Of a stretch of 64,000 nt of DNA, positions 34,334 to 45,200 are shown piece after piece; position 1 is the first letter of the stretch; each line of letters starts with the position of its first letter. The DNA lies in assembly GCA_027924585.1 (NCBI GenBank), contig BSBM01000319.1, positions 4,245,001 to 4,309,000 on the forward strand, given 5' to 3'. The stretch is from Larix kaempferi (lineage: Eukaryota; Streptophyta; Pinopsida; Pinales; Pinaceae). The position numbers and the translations under genes are program-made. The notes under the pieces are model-generated. The model made no database searches, was not told the DNA's origin, and was given only the letters and a program-made list of their open reading frames with translations.

Positions 34334-35660
34334 AGTTTAGCAAAATCCCATAAGATAGGGCCAAGTGTGCGTAGCCATTGAGCGCCCAAAACCACATCAC
34401 ATCCGCCTAAGGTCAAGGAAAACATGTCAGAGCGCAAGGTATAATATCCCATAGAGATACACACATTTCGACACTTCCCTTTGCAAGGTAAGGTGCCCCC
34501 ATTGGCAACCATGACTTCAAAGTTGGAGCAAGGATGGATAAAACAATCAGCTTGTTTGGCGATCCGAGTGTCAATGAAATTATGAGTGCTACCAGAATCA
34601 ATGAGTATTGTAAGAGGAAGCTTCTTGAAGTAACCCCTGACCCGCATTGTTTGGGGGGTGGTGATTCCAGCTAAATCATGGAGAGATATCTCTGGCTGGT
34701 CATCCTGAGACGGAGGGTCAATAGGCGGTTCCTGAATGTCGACCGAAGCATCCAGTGTTTCTGGATCTTCGTCACCAATTTCAGAGGCAGGCGGAGAATC
34801 CACATCCAAGAGATTGAGATTTTGCTGAACAAATCTATGTCCCTGAGTGAATTTATCATCACAATTATAGCAAAGCCCCTTTTCTCTGCGTGCTTTCATC
34901 TCTGTTTCAAACAAACGCTTGATAGGAGTTGGTCGAGGAGCCTGCGGTATAGGTGGTCGTTGAGAACCCATATTTCGGAAGGGAACAAAAGTGGGCTTGG
35001 AGTGTTGTTGGGATGCAATCTTGTCTTCTTCCAACTTAGCCAACCCTAGGGCTTCCATCATTGTGTTGGGACAAAAAATTTTGACCTCAGAGCGGATGGC
35101 ATCCTTTAGACCACTGACAAAACAACTCCAGTAAAAGTCATCAGACAATCCTTCAGTGTGGTTGGCTAGATTCTCAAATTCGGTTTGATACTCTCTCACA
35201 GTGCCAATTTGGCGAAGTTTAGTGAGGGCTCCTGTGAAGCATCAAAAGCACTAGGACCAAATCATTGCAAAAGGAGCTGGCAAAAGTCTGGCCATTTGGG
35301 CTCTGGATGAGCCTTGATGTACCAATGGTACCATTGAAGAGCTTCCTATTCCAAATGAAAGGATGCCAGCGGAACTTTATTGACATCAAAAGTATTATGC
35401 AGACTGAAATACTGTTCTGCACGATAGATCCATCCAGTTGGATCGGTACCATTGAAGCAAGGAAAATCAAGCTTCGGACCACGGAAATTGCTGGAAGAAG
35501 AGAACCCATTGTCTGATGAAGACTCGGACTGCCGTTTGTTGTTCATAGCTGAATGTTCAAGATGGAGGCCGAGAAATTTTTCATCCAGATCCTGGAGTTT
35601 GGCTTGGATGGTTGCAAGGGCGTCCTCCATGGTTTTTGCTCCTGCACAGGTGACAACCAT
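34294..35660 (-). pseudogene. Chr1 gag and protease
   Basis: Starts at the Met at 35660 (later Met near 35631). Capsid: 'DFPCFNGTDPTGWIYRAEQY', then after a stop near 35345, 'EYQTEFENLANHTEGLSDDF' and 'CFVSGLKDAIRSEVK'. One knuckle-like motif 'CYNCDDKFTQGHRF' lacks its last Cys. Protease 'LTILIDSGSTHNFID' is intact at the active site. The frame ends at 34294, and RT starts in a different frame overlapping it by about 40 bp. Confidence 0.9.
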
Positions 35661-36662
35661 AACCAGAAGTTTTTTTTTTTTTAAATTTTCGGTTGACTGG
35701 GTAGGAAAACAAAAACAGAAACTACTTCAGTAAAGGAAAATCTGGACTTGGGAAAAAATCTGAAGGGTAATTGGGGTTTGACTAGGTTTTGGACACTGTC
35801 GAATAGACAGGGAAGCAAAAATGAGGATTTCAGAAGCGGGGTGAAAGAATGGGAAAATTTGGCAGAGGGGAACAAAGAAGCAGAATTCAGAAAGGAACTC
35901 TGTGGTAAAATTTGAAGGTGATTCGGTGAAATCTGAGGAAGTTATGGCAAACCCTAAAAATAGACAAATGTGGGATTTCAGGATTTGGGAAGGGGAATTG
36001 GGGATAGGGTCCTCAAGAATGAAATATGCAGAATGGGATGACAGGGGTTCCCCGAAAATTTCAAGGGAAACAGAGTGAAAACAAGGGAGATATGGAGAAA
36101 AAACTGGTTTTTTTTTTTTTTTTTCCAGACTGGAGCGGCTACGGCTCGGAAGGGATCTGAAATGGCGCCGAATGGATTGAAAATGGCTGGATCTGGAATG
36201 GCTTGCAAAATGGATCTAAACGACTGGATCTAAAACGACGCAGTAATGATCGACAACAATTCAGCTGAAAATAGATATGGACCCCAGGTATGTGCGTCTT
36301 CCTAACAGTTCAAGGGTTTCACTCGGCCACCAATGCTGTCTGACGGCTTGTGTATTGGGGCAGTACCCCTCACTCCACGGCTCAGGTAAAACTGATAACC
36401 GCTTTGCCACAAACAACAGCTCTTGGTTTACCTCACGGGTGGGAACTAGTCAATCAGGTAGGGGTCGTTGCCCTTTTCGCTGGTAGGTCCTCTCAATGGG
36501 CCAGCTACTTTGGGATTCCTATGGTACTCCTCACAATGAGGTTTAGGGCTTATGCCAAAGTACTTCCCATAGTTAAGCGGATAGGGATTATTCCCAACTT
36601 CGAACCTGCAACAGATGCGAAAAAAAATTTGGCAGAAATTTCCCCCAGCGAGCCCAAGAAAG
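35661..36662 (-). other. Chr1 5' leader
   Basis: About 1 kb between primer site and gag without a supported ORF on the minus strand. It holds two T-runs (35668-35682 and 36109-36125) that are A-runs on the coding strand. Such long leaders are common in plant gypsy elements. Confidence 0.6.
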
Positions 36663-36675
36663 TGCTCTGATACCA
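36663..36675 (-). promoter_or_regulatory. Chr1 primer-binding site (initiator Met tRNA)
   Basis: Minus strand TGGTATCAGAGCA, two bases from the LTR end. Confidence 0.93.
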
Positions 36676-36677
36676 GA

Positions 36678-37052
36678 TGTGATGCACCTGCAACAATTAA
36701 TTAATAAGAATATGCGAAATAGCAGAAATGACAGAACTTAGAATCACTTTTATATTGATCACAGGCCACTTCGAGGGAGCAACCTCCTATCAGAAAGCTC
36801 AATACAAATAACTTCATGATGCCTTCATAGGTCTCAACACACACTTATATACTAAGTCTAGGCGCCAATACTATGGGTCAAAACCATGGGCCACTACAAA
36901 CAATGGATCAACAATACTACGGGCGACTTACAAAGCATATGCGCCAACAACAATAACATAAACTATTGATCAACAAATACTATGGGACGACTTACAAAGC
37001 ATATGCGTCCAACAACAATATACTAACAAAGTAAAGACATGGGTTCCTAACA
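36678..37052 (-). repeat. Chr1 5' LTR (375 bp)
   Basis: Plus-strand ends TGTGATGCACC...TTCCTAACA, same length as the other copy. TATA box at 36844-36851. GGTCT follows at 37053-37057. Confidence 0.95.
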
Positions 37053-37672
37053 GGTCTCACCCGAGAAGTTCAAGGGAGAGTTGACGGAACCATCTTTCCG
37101 TCGAATGAAGGAGGACTTTGTGCATCAATACTTTAACTTATCGTGGCATTGCATAACATATTTAAGCATTAAACATAATCGCAGCATCATTCAACAGATC
37201 TCATCATAGATAGAACCATAAATGTGAAACAAATATAGCAACAAAACATTAATCGCAGCAAGGAAATATCACATCATTCACAGATTCATATCACATAATG
37301 CATTCATTACAAGGGAACAGGAAAGATAGAGTAATTCTGCTCAACATCATATCATATTAACCTTTGCAACAACCCATAGATACAACAATAATTCCTCTCT
37401 CACATACCCATATTAACAGACAAGAAAAATCATTTGTGCTCTTTTGTCTCTTCAATTCATCAGGTTATGGATCTCCCGCTCGGTATATCAACACTTACAA
37501 TCCTATGTCTATTTATAGGCTCGCGCCTTTACATTTACGGTCCACTTAGGCAACCACCTAACTACCTCTTAACAAACTCTACAAAAATATGACCCACAAA
37601 CCCACATAATGCGGTTCAAATGACCCAAAACCCACATAATGCAGTCCAAATGACCCAAAACTACATAAACTA
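37053..37672 (-). repeat. GyB 3' LTR, inner part
   Basis: Matches 54470-55102 ('gagagttgacggaacc', 'gcattcattacaaggga'). Minus-strand TATA box (TATAAATA) at 37510-37517. The inner border lies at about 37665-37672; no clear polypurine tract precedes it. Confidence 0.82.
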
Positions 37673-37699
37673 ATCGACTTGCGCATTGATTTCCTTTTT

Positions 37700-40230
37700 G
37701 CGGGGTATCTTTGACCCTTCACAGCATCTGTGATGTTGCGATGTTAACTCATCCAAACCACCTCCCAACAGGCCCCCAACACAATCTTGTGGCTCGCCCT
37801 CAAGCCACGTCAACTAGACATGGTGTACTCAATGGTATTCATCCTGAAGTCCTCGTACTGCTAATCGACCTCCTTGACTTGCTCCTTTACTGCCGCAGCC
37901 ACCACCTAACTCTCTGTCACATCTTGCGTGGATGGATGCTCACTCATCTTCTCAGCAACTTGTCAGTCACCCTCCTACACAGCCTGTAGTGCGGAACTTG
38001 CCTTGAGCAAAAACTCTCCTCCAACCTCTTGGAATTCCTCTAGCCGTGTGCTGCGCTTCTTCTAACGCTCTTCTGCCTTTGCAACATGCTGCTGCAATTC
38101 TTTAAGTTCTGTCGATTTGGGGACCTGAGCGAATGGTGGCAGTGTTCTCATCGACACCTTCAATGTTTCCAGTTGTCTTTCTGCCTCTTGCCACTGCTTG
38201 GTTAGCTGTTCTAACTGCTCGTCCTGAACGATGCTGCCCCGAAACTATGCAGTCGCGACAGTGATCTTTGTCGCTGCCTGTTCCAACTCACCCATCTATG
38301 TTGCCAACTCCTCGAGGGTGCACTTCCATTCATATACTTTCTCTTATGGTGTACCGGGGTCTATTAGAGCTGTTAAATCCGCATTGTCACGCTGTAATTG
38401 GGTGATGATAGCCCCAAGTCGCTGCGCTCTTTCAACCGGATCCAATTGTGCGGTGGGATCTGGTACGTGCTGACAGGATTCGGAGACTGCTGCCTCCAAC
38501 CGCACACTATTATCCCATAGGGTGGATTTCTCTACTATCAACCGATCCTACTCCTTCTTCAATTCCTCAATCGCCTGAGATTTCTCAGCAATCATCTTCT
38601 CTATCCTGTGTTCCAGTTCATCTACTACCTCTCTCGCTGCTACCGCCTTCACCGTTAACTCTTCCACCTCCTTTCGAGCCGCTGCTTTGTTTTCCTGCGA
38701 CCACAAGATGTCACCACTAACATCCTGCTCTCGGTCTGCCATCTCTTGGCTGGAAATCGCCTGTATCTGCACCAACATCTTTGACGAAAGCGCGTTGATG
38801 TTGATGTACAAGCCATGTAGCTGCTGCAGCGAAGCCTGGAGAGCCTCATTGTCGGTCGCAACCGCAGTCGGGGGAATTTACACATTCTGAACCCGCAGCA
38901 TAGTGTTGAGTGCGCCAACTACCTGCACAAGTGCCTTCTGCGAAACAATATTAGCTAATGAATCAAGGTGAGAGTTTACCTCCTTGAAACCTACTTCCTC
39001 CTGTATCATCATTGCTCGAGCTGCCACATTTGTTGCATTTGTTACGACCGTGATAAGTCATCCCTACTATGCTTCCGTCCTTGGGGAGGCACCACTGATC
39101 GTACTATACTCATAGCGCACCTTCGTTCTACCCTCCTCAAGCTTGCGGTCTATCTCATCATCCGTAGGCGTCTGCGTTGATTCGTGATCGGATTCATGGT
39201 GACTCTACTGGTCCTGCACAAGTGGTGGATAAACTGGGCTCGCCGGGATCTCCACCAAACTAACTGGTTCCCGCCATTCAACAGGCCAATCATTAATGAT
39301 GTCGTCCAACTCCTCATTGGATGATTTGTAATGTGTCAGCAACCATTACTTCCCAGGGTCACGTCGTGCTAGGACATGAATAGCATGAGGCCCAATCGCA
39401 AAGTGAGTTATCTGTTTGTATTTTTCCATGACTTCTTCAGATAAGCAAGGCACTTTTATCGCTGCTACCTGAAGGGTCTCCCAATACACCCAAAAATGTG
39501 TTGCACAATCCCTAAGGTGCTCAGGTTCTTGTACCCACCACAAATTCTGATAACGTGCACCCTTATTATCTCTTGTGGCATCAACTTCCATTCCTTGGTA
39601 ATTGTCGGTCTCCTTCCACGCTACAAGCGCGATCAAGTCAACAGCCAGCTATATGTGAATGCTCCCTTCCCCTAATGGACAGCTACTGCATCCTCTGTTA
39701 ACTGGTTCAACAGGAAGAGGGACCAATTCATCTGTATGCCTTCCGCGCACTACTCCGCACACTCCATGACCCCTGAATTGCACTGGTTGGGTTGATTCTT
39801 CCGGACCACTTTGCAACACAATATGCCATTTTGGACAGTATCACTAGCATCTTCACTTGATACCGCTAGTTCTTAGTAGGATTTATGGTCGGCACACCAG
39901 GCCAAAAGGGGGGGTACATACCCATGGATATCTGCAGCAGATACCCCTTCCTAGGTGGTTGAATCTTCAATTTCGTGGCTCGACTATCCCACCTCCACTT
40001 GTACCGCCTCTAGAGCGGTCGTGGAGGATCTTAGTTGTCGTTTGCTCTGCGAGGAGTCATATTGCTGGCCCCCCCTCCGCTTCTTTGGGATATATGTGAA
40101 CACCGATCCACCCGGTATGCTGGCGATTTATTCTTCAATGCTTACTGGCCTAGCTGGGGACTCTACACTACTAGAAATTTTGACCACGGGTGCACAAGGC
40201 ATGCCGCACTAGGGCCCCTTGCATCTCAAT
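37700..40230 (-). pseudogene. GyB accessory ORF in env position, coiled coil
   Basis: Downstream of integrase a broken frame (ORFs 39346-39636, 38548-38811, 38344-38541 and fragments to 37990) encodes no known pol domain. The upper part ('IALVAWKETDNYQG', 'ATRDNKGARYQNLWW') aligns with GyC 58348-58640. The lower part is Glu/Lys/Leu-rich ('KEVEELTVKAVAAREVVDEL', 'HRIEKMIAEKSQAIEELKKE') and looks like a coiled coil. No signal peptide or membrane segment is evident, so an envelope role is not supported. Stops break it in many places. Function unknown. Confidence 0.6.
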
Positions 40231-40344
40231 AGTTCCTCGCCCTCCAGCGCTAAGCAATGTGCACAACTCACTGCTAGCAAACACACTACTCGGAAACTTG
40301 ACTCAACAATGCCATAATGGTTCCTTCTGACCAGGGTCAGCCTC

Positions 40345-40352
40345 TTCTTATA
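40345..40352 (-). promoter_or_regulatory. TATA-like box upstream of GyB accessory ORF
   Basis: Minus strand GGCACTATAAGAAGAGGCTG. GyC has CACCTATAAATACCGC at the matching place (59800-59807), and both are followed about 80-100 bp later by 'cagtgagt...gcaa/gctt...gagggc'. This conserved block suggests an internal promoter for the accessory ORF. Inference only. Confidence 0.45.
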
Positions 40353-40825
40353 GTGCCAAATCGGTTCCGTAATCATCATTACCAAATAAAACCACTCATC
40401 ATGACCAAATCATGCCTTAATTACCCATATCCATCATCGATCCTATCAATCCAACGATCGGATCCACCATTAATTCCGATCATTTCATCACGCGCCGCTA
40501 ATTAACTGTCTTTAACTTCCTACATTTATTATTGATTTGACAGGTTCGCGACCCTGCAACTATCGCAGACCAGCTCCCAAAATGTGATACAATCACTCCT
40601 ACTTGCGCATTCTGTCCCTGCTGGTGTGCCATCCTGCCACCCAGCATCTTGCCCTTTTTTTTCCCGCAATGCTATTTAGGCATCGCACTGCTCCAAGCCT
40701 GTCCTGTAGGGCTTCAACCTACTACCATTCACCAACGTTCGGAGCATCGCTCCATCTAACTGCTGTAGTTGGACTACGCCTCCACAATTTATGCTACTGA
40801 TGCGATATGGACCAAGCCAATGCAT
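40353..40825 (-). other. GyB spacer between integrase and accessory ORF
   Basis: No supported ORF. It contains 'atttaggcatcgcactgctcc' style sequence unlike the GyA/GyC spacer except near the TATA-like block. Confidence 0.45.
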
Positions 40826-41640
40826 CTATAACTTCCCTGGATGCTTCATGAACTTGCTGTCATACAACAGCACCAAATCCCCTTGCTGAAACTCTATGTT
40901 CTTGATATGGCGATCATGCCAAGATTTTTGCCGATCCTTCTCCACGTGCTGGTGAAAACCTACGATAAAGAGGTCTTTCTCAAGCTGTACCAGCTTCTCC
41001 AGTCGCTCTGCCAATGCTGCTTCATTATTCAGACCTATCGCTGCCGCTATACGTAGACTCAGAACAATGTACTGCATAGGAATAACCGCCTCTTTCCCAT
41101 ATACCAATTTGAACGGTGTCTGTCCCATAAACCTTTTACAAGTGGTGCGATATTCCCACAAGACTGTTGGAATCTTCAAATCCCAGTCATCGCGGTTCAC
41201 ATTACAAACCTTGGTAAGCGCGTGATCCAATACCTTGTCGAAGGCCTCCACCGTGCCATTTTCCTGCGGATGATATGGTGTACTCTTCTTATGTTGTATC
41301 TGAAGCTCTACTGTCAATGTGCTGACTGTGAGATTGATGAAGTGACTCCCCTGATCACTCATCAATATCTTCGGGCAACCAAACCGAGTGACAATGTTTT
41401 CGAACAAGAAACACGCTGTTGTTGTAGCGGTGCAATCTACAATTGGTGCAGCCTTTGCCCATCTTGTCAAATAATCTGTCACTGTGATTATGTATCGCGC
41501 ACCAGTGTGCTTCCCAAGTGGGTTGATAGGTCCCACGAAATCCACTACCCAATTATCAAATGGATGCAGTGTCACTTGAGGTATGAGCGACATCTCATCC
41601 CTCCTAGAGGGTTTTCCAGTCCATTGACAAACATCGCAAG
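40826..41640 (-). pseudogene. GyB integrase
   Basis: Nearly open over 255 codons (40826-41593). 'WVVDFVGPINPLGKHTGARY' gives the first Asp, 'ILMSDQGSHFINL' the second and 'YHPQENGTVEAFDK' the Glu. Then 'AVIPMQYIVLSLRIAAA' and 'FQQGDLVLLYDSKFMKHPGK', without a chromodomain. The upstream zinc-binding part is in the next ORF ('AHAGVVGGHYGGR', 'WWPTLHNDATYYV'). Confidence 0.9.
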
Positions 41641-41641
41641 T

Positions 41642-43116
41642 TTACACATAATATGTCGCATCATTGTGAAGAGTGGGCCACCAAATCCCTACACGAAGCA
41701 TCTTCCTGGAAGTCACACGACCGCCATAGTGTCCACCAACCACTCCCGCATGTGCTTCCAAAAATATCTGACCTTGCTCATGAGGTAGGACATAGGGCCT
41801 CAAGATTTCGTCTGATCCTAGCTTGTACAACTGTCTTGCAATCAACTGGAAATCTGTAGACTTAACCACCAGCTGCTTCTTCTGACTGGTGGTGAACCCC
41901 TTTGGTGTGGTTCCTGTCACCAAAAACTGAATGATTTCCTCATAGTAGTTATCAGCCACTTCGACCCTGAATAGTTGCGCATCTGGAAACCCATCTTCAA
42001 TGTTGGTTGGTTCCACCCCTGTCTCAATCCACGATAGATGATCTAGCCCCGCATTCAATTGACTGGGATTCACAATTACCTAAAAATCAAACTCTTGAAA
42101 TAATAGTAGCCAACGGCATATATTCCCCCCCAACACAAGCTTATTGACCAAGTACTTCAAATCATAATGGTCTGTGAACATCTTGAAGTGACCTCCTAAC
42201 AAGTAGTGTCGAAACTTCTGCAAAGCAAATACCATCACCAAGCCTTCCCACTCCATAGTGGTATAATTCCTCTCTGCAAACGACAAATTCTGACTCGCAA
42301 AAGCAATTAGGTGATCCAGATCCCCTTCCCCTGGTTGCACGAGCACTACTCCTAGTGCAATCGATGAGGCATCCACATGAACATGGAAATCCTTGCTCCA
42401 GTTAGGAAATACCAATATCGGTGTAGAATCCATCTTAGCCTTCAGCGTCTTGAAACTGACTTGACATTCGGGACTCCACAAAAATACCGCGTCCTTCTTT
42501 AACAACTTTTCCATAGGGGCCGTGATCGCTGCATAATCCCAGATAAACTTGTGATAGTACCTGGTGTGTCCCAACATCGCTCTCAACTGCTTGACATTGG
42601 TAGGTGGTGTTAGGCTCAGAATGAGCGCAATATTTGCTGGGTCAACCAACAATCCCTCCTTTCAAACAATGTGACCCAACAATATCCCAATTGGTGCACA
42701 GAAAATGCACTTCTTCAAGTTCAGTGATATTTGATGCTGTCGACAACACTCCAACATCAGCCGCAGGTTTTCCGGATGATCGTTGATCAATTCATACACT
42801 GTCCAGTCATCCATATACACTTGTAGAAACTTCTAAATAAAATCCCTGAAGGCAGCAACAACAACTCGAGAAGATATCACAGGTGCATTCTTCATCCCAA
42901 ACGGCATCAACGTGTACTGGAAACAACCCCATTCAGTTACAAATGTTGTCTTGTGGCCGTCTTCTTTTGCAATCCTGATCTGATGATAACCAGAAAAATC
43001 GTCCATGAAAGAATACATCTCTTGGCCAACCATGCCCTCTAGTACTTCATAAATGAATGGTGTCATAAATGGATCATGTATGCACGCATCATTCAATTTC
43101 CTCAGCTCGACAAAAA
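41642..43116 (-). pseudogene. GyB RT (C-part), RNase H and integrase N-terminus
   Basis: RT: 'MNDACIHDPFMTPFIYEVLE', 'FSGYHQIRIAKEDGHKTTF', 'LMPFGMKNAP' and the intact 'YMDD' at 42806-42817, with stops on both sides. RNase H: 'VHVDASSIALGVVLVQPGEG', 'VFALQKFRHYLLGGHF' and 'FTDHYDLKYLVNK'. In 41642-42073: 'LDHLSWIETG' and the integrase zinc-region His pair. The upstream RT end is cut by LARD1 at 43117-43121. Confidence 0.88.
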
Positions 43117-43121
43117 TCCGG

Positions 43122-45143
43122 TGTCATGTCCCAAATTTGGAATTGGGTCACAATGGCCTAATCACATTAGCCATATTCATTAGAGTTTGTAAAATTGATG
43201 TTAAGGGTCAAATAATTGCCAAGGAGGAAAATTACTAGTTTCCTAGGTTTGGGGTGGAAGCTTTGGGATTTGGAATAAGGGGGATAATAAATGATGTTTA
43301 GACATTAGAAGGGTTCAAGTATTTAATAAATAGAGTGAATAAAAAAATTGAAGAGAAATCCTAGGTGACAAATGGTTTTGGAGACATATGGAGGATGTGG
43401 GACCCACACTAGCTTGATTTTTCATAATACATGGTATCTCTCTTTTGAAAATTCGAATTAATGGGAATGTGAACACTCTTGGGTGAGTTGGTAAGTAATA
43501 AAACATGTCATTGAGCATCTTAGGTCGAATTGGGAAGGATTGGTAACCTCCATGGAAGATAAAGAGTCAAAGTGGAAGTTTGTGGACACTTGGGCTAGAT
43601 TCCCTAGCCCCTATGACACCAATGATGGAGCATCTATGACAAATATGACAAATTGCAGACCTGACCTCTGACATCTGACAAATATGACATGTCATCCCCA
43701 AAAATAGGCTCAAGGAAGTCGAATTTGGGAGTTGGAGAAGCCAAAGAGACTCAAAATTGAATTTGGGAGAAGATGGAAGGTTGGAACTAGGAGACAAGTG
43801 GCAAATGTGGAATATTTCCTAAATGGAAATCTATTGAATCTATTGAGAGGATTTCGACCCTTAGAATGCTAATGTTGGTTATAAAATGTAGAAATGAAGT
43901 ATGAGAATAGCTTTTGATCATTTGTAGAATTTGCAATTGCATTTGTGAAGAGGGAGAGCTAGTGGATGACTAGTTTCTTGCCTTAGCCAATTTCGAGGGT
44001 GAAAGATTCCCATCCAAGTTGGTAATTGGAAAGTCCATTCAGAACTTTCATTTGGATCTTTAATGGAGTCTTTATTTGCAGGTGTAAGCTATAGGTCAGC
44101 TCATGGTTTCTTCTATTGCAGCTCACTCCTTCAACCATTTCCAGTTTTGATGGCATATTCTTGATCCTTGAGGGAGGGCGTTTTTGGTGAGCTATTGTAC
44201 TCTATGGGGAAGCTCTTAATGCCCCATTTCTTTTGTAATATTAATTAAATACTCTTTTATTCATCTCCAAAAATTTTCAGGTCGAAATTCCAAGTAGAAA
44301 TGTATAAATCTCATTTTTAATGGAAGAACAATGCCATTTCCCCACTACCTTGTTGTGAGCCAATGTATTGATGATGATTTCGAATGAATGGATGATTATA
44401 TGATATATTTGTGATAAATATACTTCCATGGATGTCTTCTACAAGTTTCATGTACTGTACTTGAGCATTTGAAGCATTTTTACTGAGTTTAGTTGTATTG
44501 GGAGGTGAAATAGTGCCATTTCCCCAAGGGTCGAATTGGGGATTTTTGCAGTTGAATGGGAGAGGGTGAGAACAGTTGTAATAATCCATTAATGGTGCAT
44601 ATGAGACTTTAATAAAATAATTAACACATTACATACCTCTTTTCATAAATTTGAGTGGGTTTGGAGGCATTTGGGAAGTCATTTTCAGTACTTACCCCAG
44701 GGGGATTTGAACCCCAAATTACTAGTAAAATTGCATAATTGGTTTAGAATCTTAAGAGAGTTTGTAGAGGTCTTTTGGTGGACATATGTCATACATAAAC
44801 ATCATATTCAAGTTCTAATATCATTCATACACCTTCCTTGAAGATTTGAAGGCATTTGGAGTCAATTTGAGACCTAAAGACCAATACTAGTCAAAGGAAA
44901 ATCACTAGTAAAGTTACCTACATTGATCAGAATTGAAAGAGGATTTGCAAAAGTATTTTAAAGGTCCAAAGGCATCCCTAAAACACATATTTATGTTCTA
45001 ATATCATTCATATACCTTATCAGAATATTTGGGATCATTTGGGGCAAATTTGGGACCTAGAGATCAAAACTAGTCAAAGGTCTAACTAGGGAAAAAAGTG
45101 AAAAATTGTCATTTTAATAAAATTCCTAACAAGGGACATTACA
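43122..45143 (+). repeat. LARD1 5' LTR (2022 bp)
   Basis: Starts TGTCATGTCCC and ends GGGACATTACA, an imperfect 11-bp terminal inverted repeat. It has about 34 bp near 43965-44000 that the other LTR lacks. The ORFs inside (for example 44317-44589, minus) are matched in both copies but I find no support for coding. Confidence 0.93.
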
Positions 45144-45144
45144 G

Positions 45145-45156
45145 TGGTATCAGAGC
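45145..45156 (+). promoter_or_regulatory. LARD1 primer-binding site (initiator Met tRNA)
   Basis: TGGTATCAGAGC lies one base after the LTR end. Confidence 0.95.
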
Positions 45157-45200
45157 ATGGTCCTTGCAGCTATGTATTAGGTACATACATTCAAGAATAA

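Larger units (their letters stand above)
30939..37052 (-). mobile_element. Chr1: Ty3/gypsy chromovirus, nearly intact
   Basis: 6114 bp with 375-bp LTRs at both ends and a perfect target duplication GGTCT (30934-30938 and 37053-37057). Minus-strand order: initiator-Met primer site, gag, protease, RT, RNase H, integrase, chromodomain-like tail, polypurine tract. By eye the LTRs differ at about 13 of 375 positions, so it is among the younger insertions. A few stops and one frameshift remain. Confidence 0.95.

Noticed and set aside
44317-44589. ORF of 90 codons on the minus strand present in both LARD1 LTRs (also 49016-49288)
   Set aside because: Presence in both LTRs only reflects LTR duplication. 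No motif, and antisense to the element.
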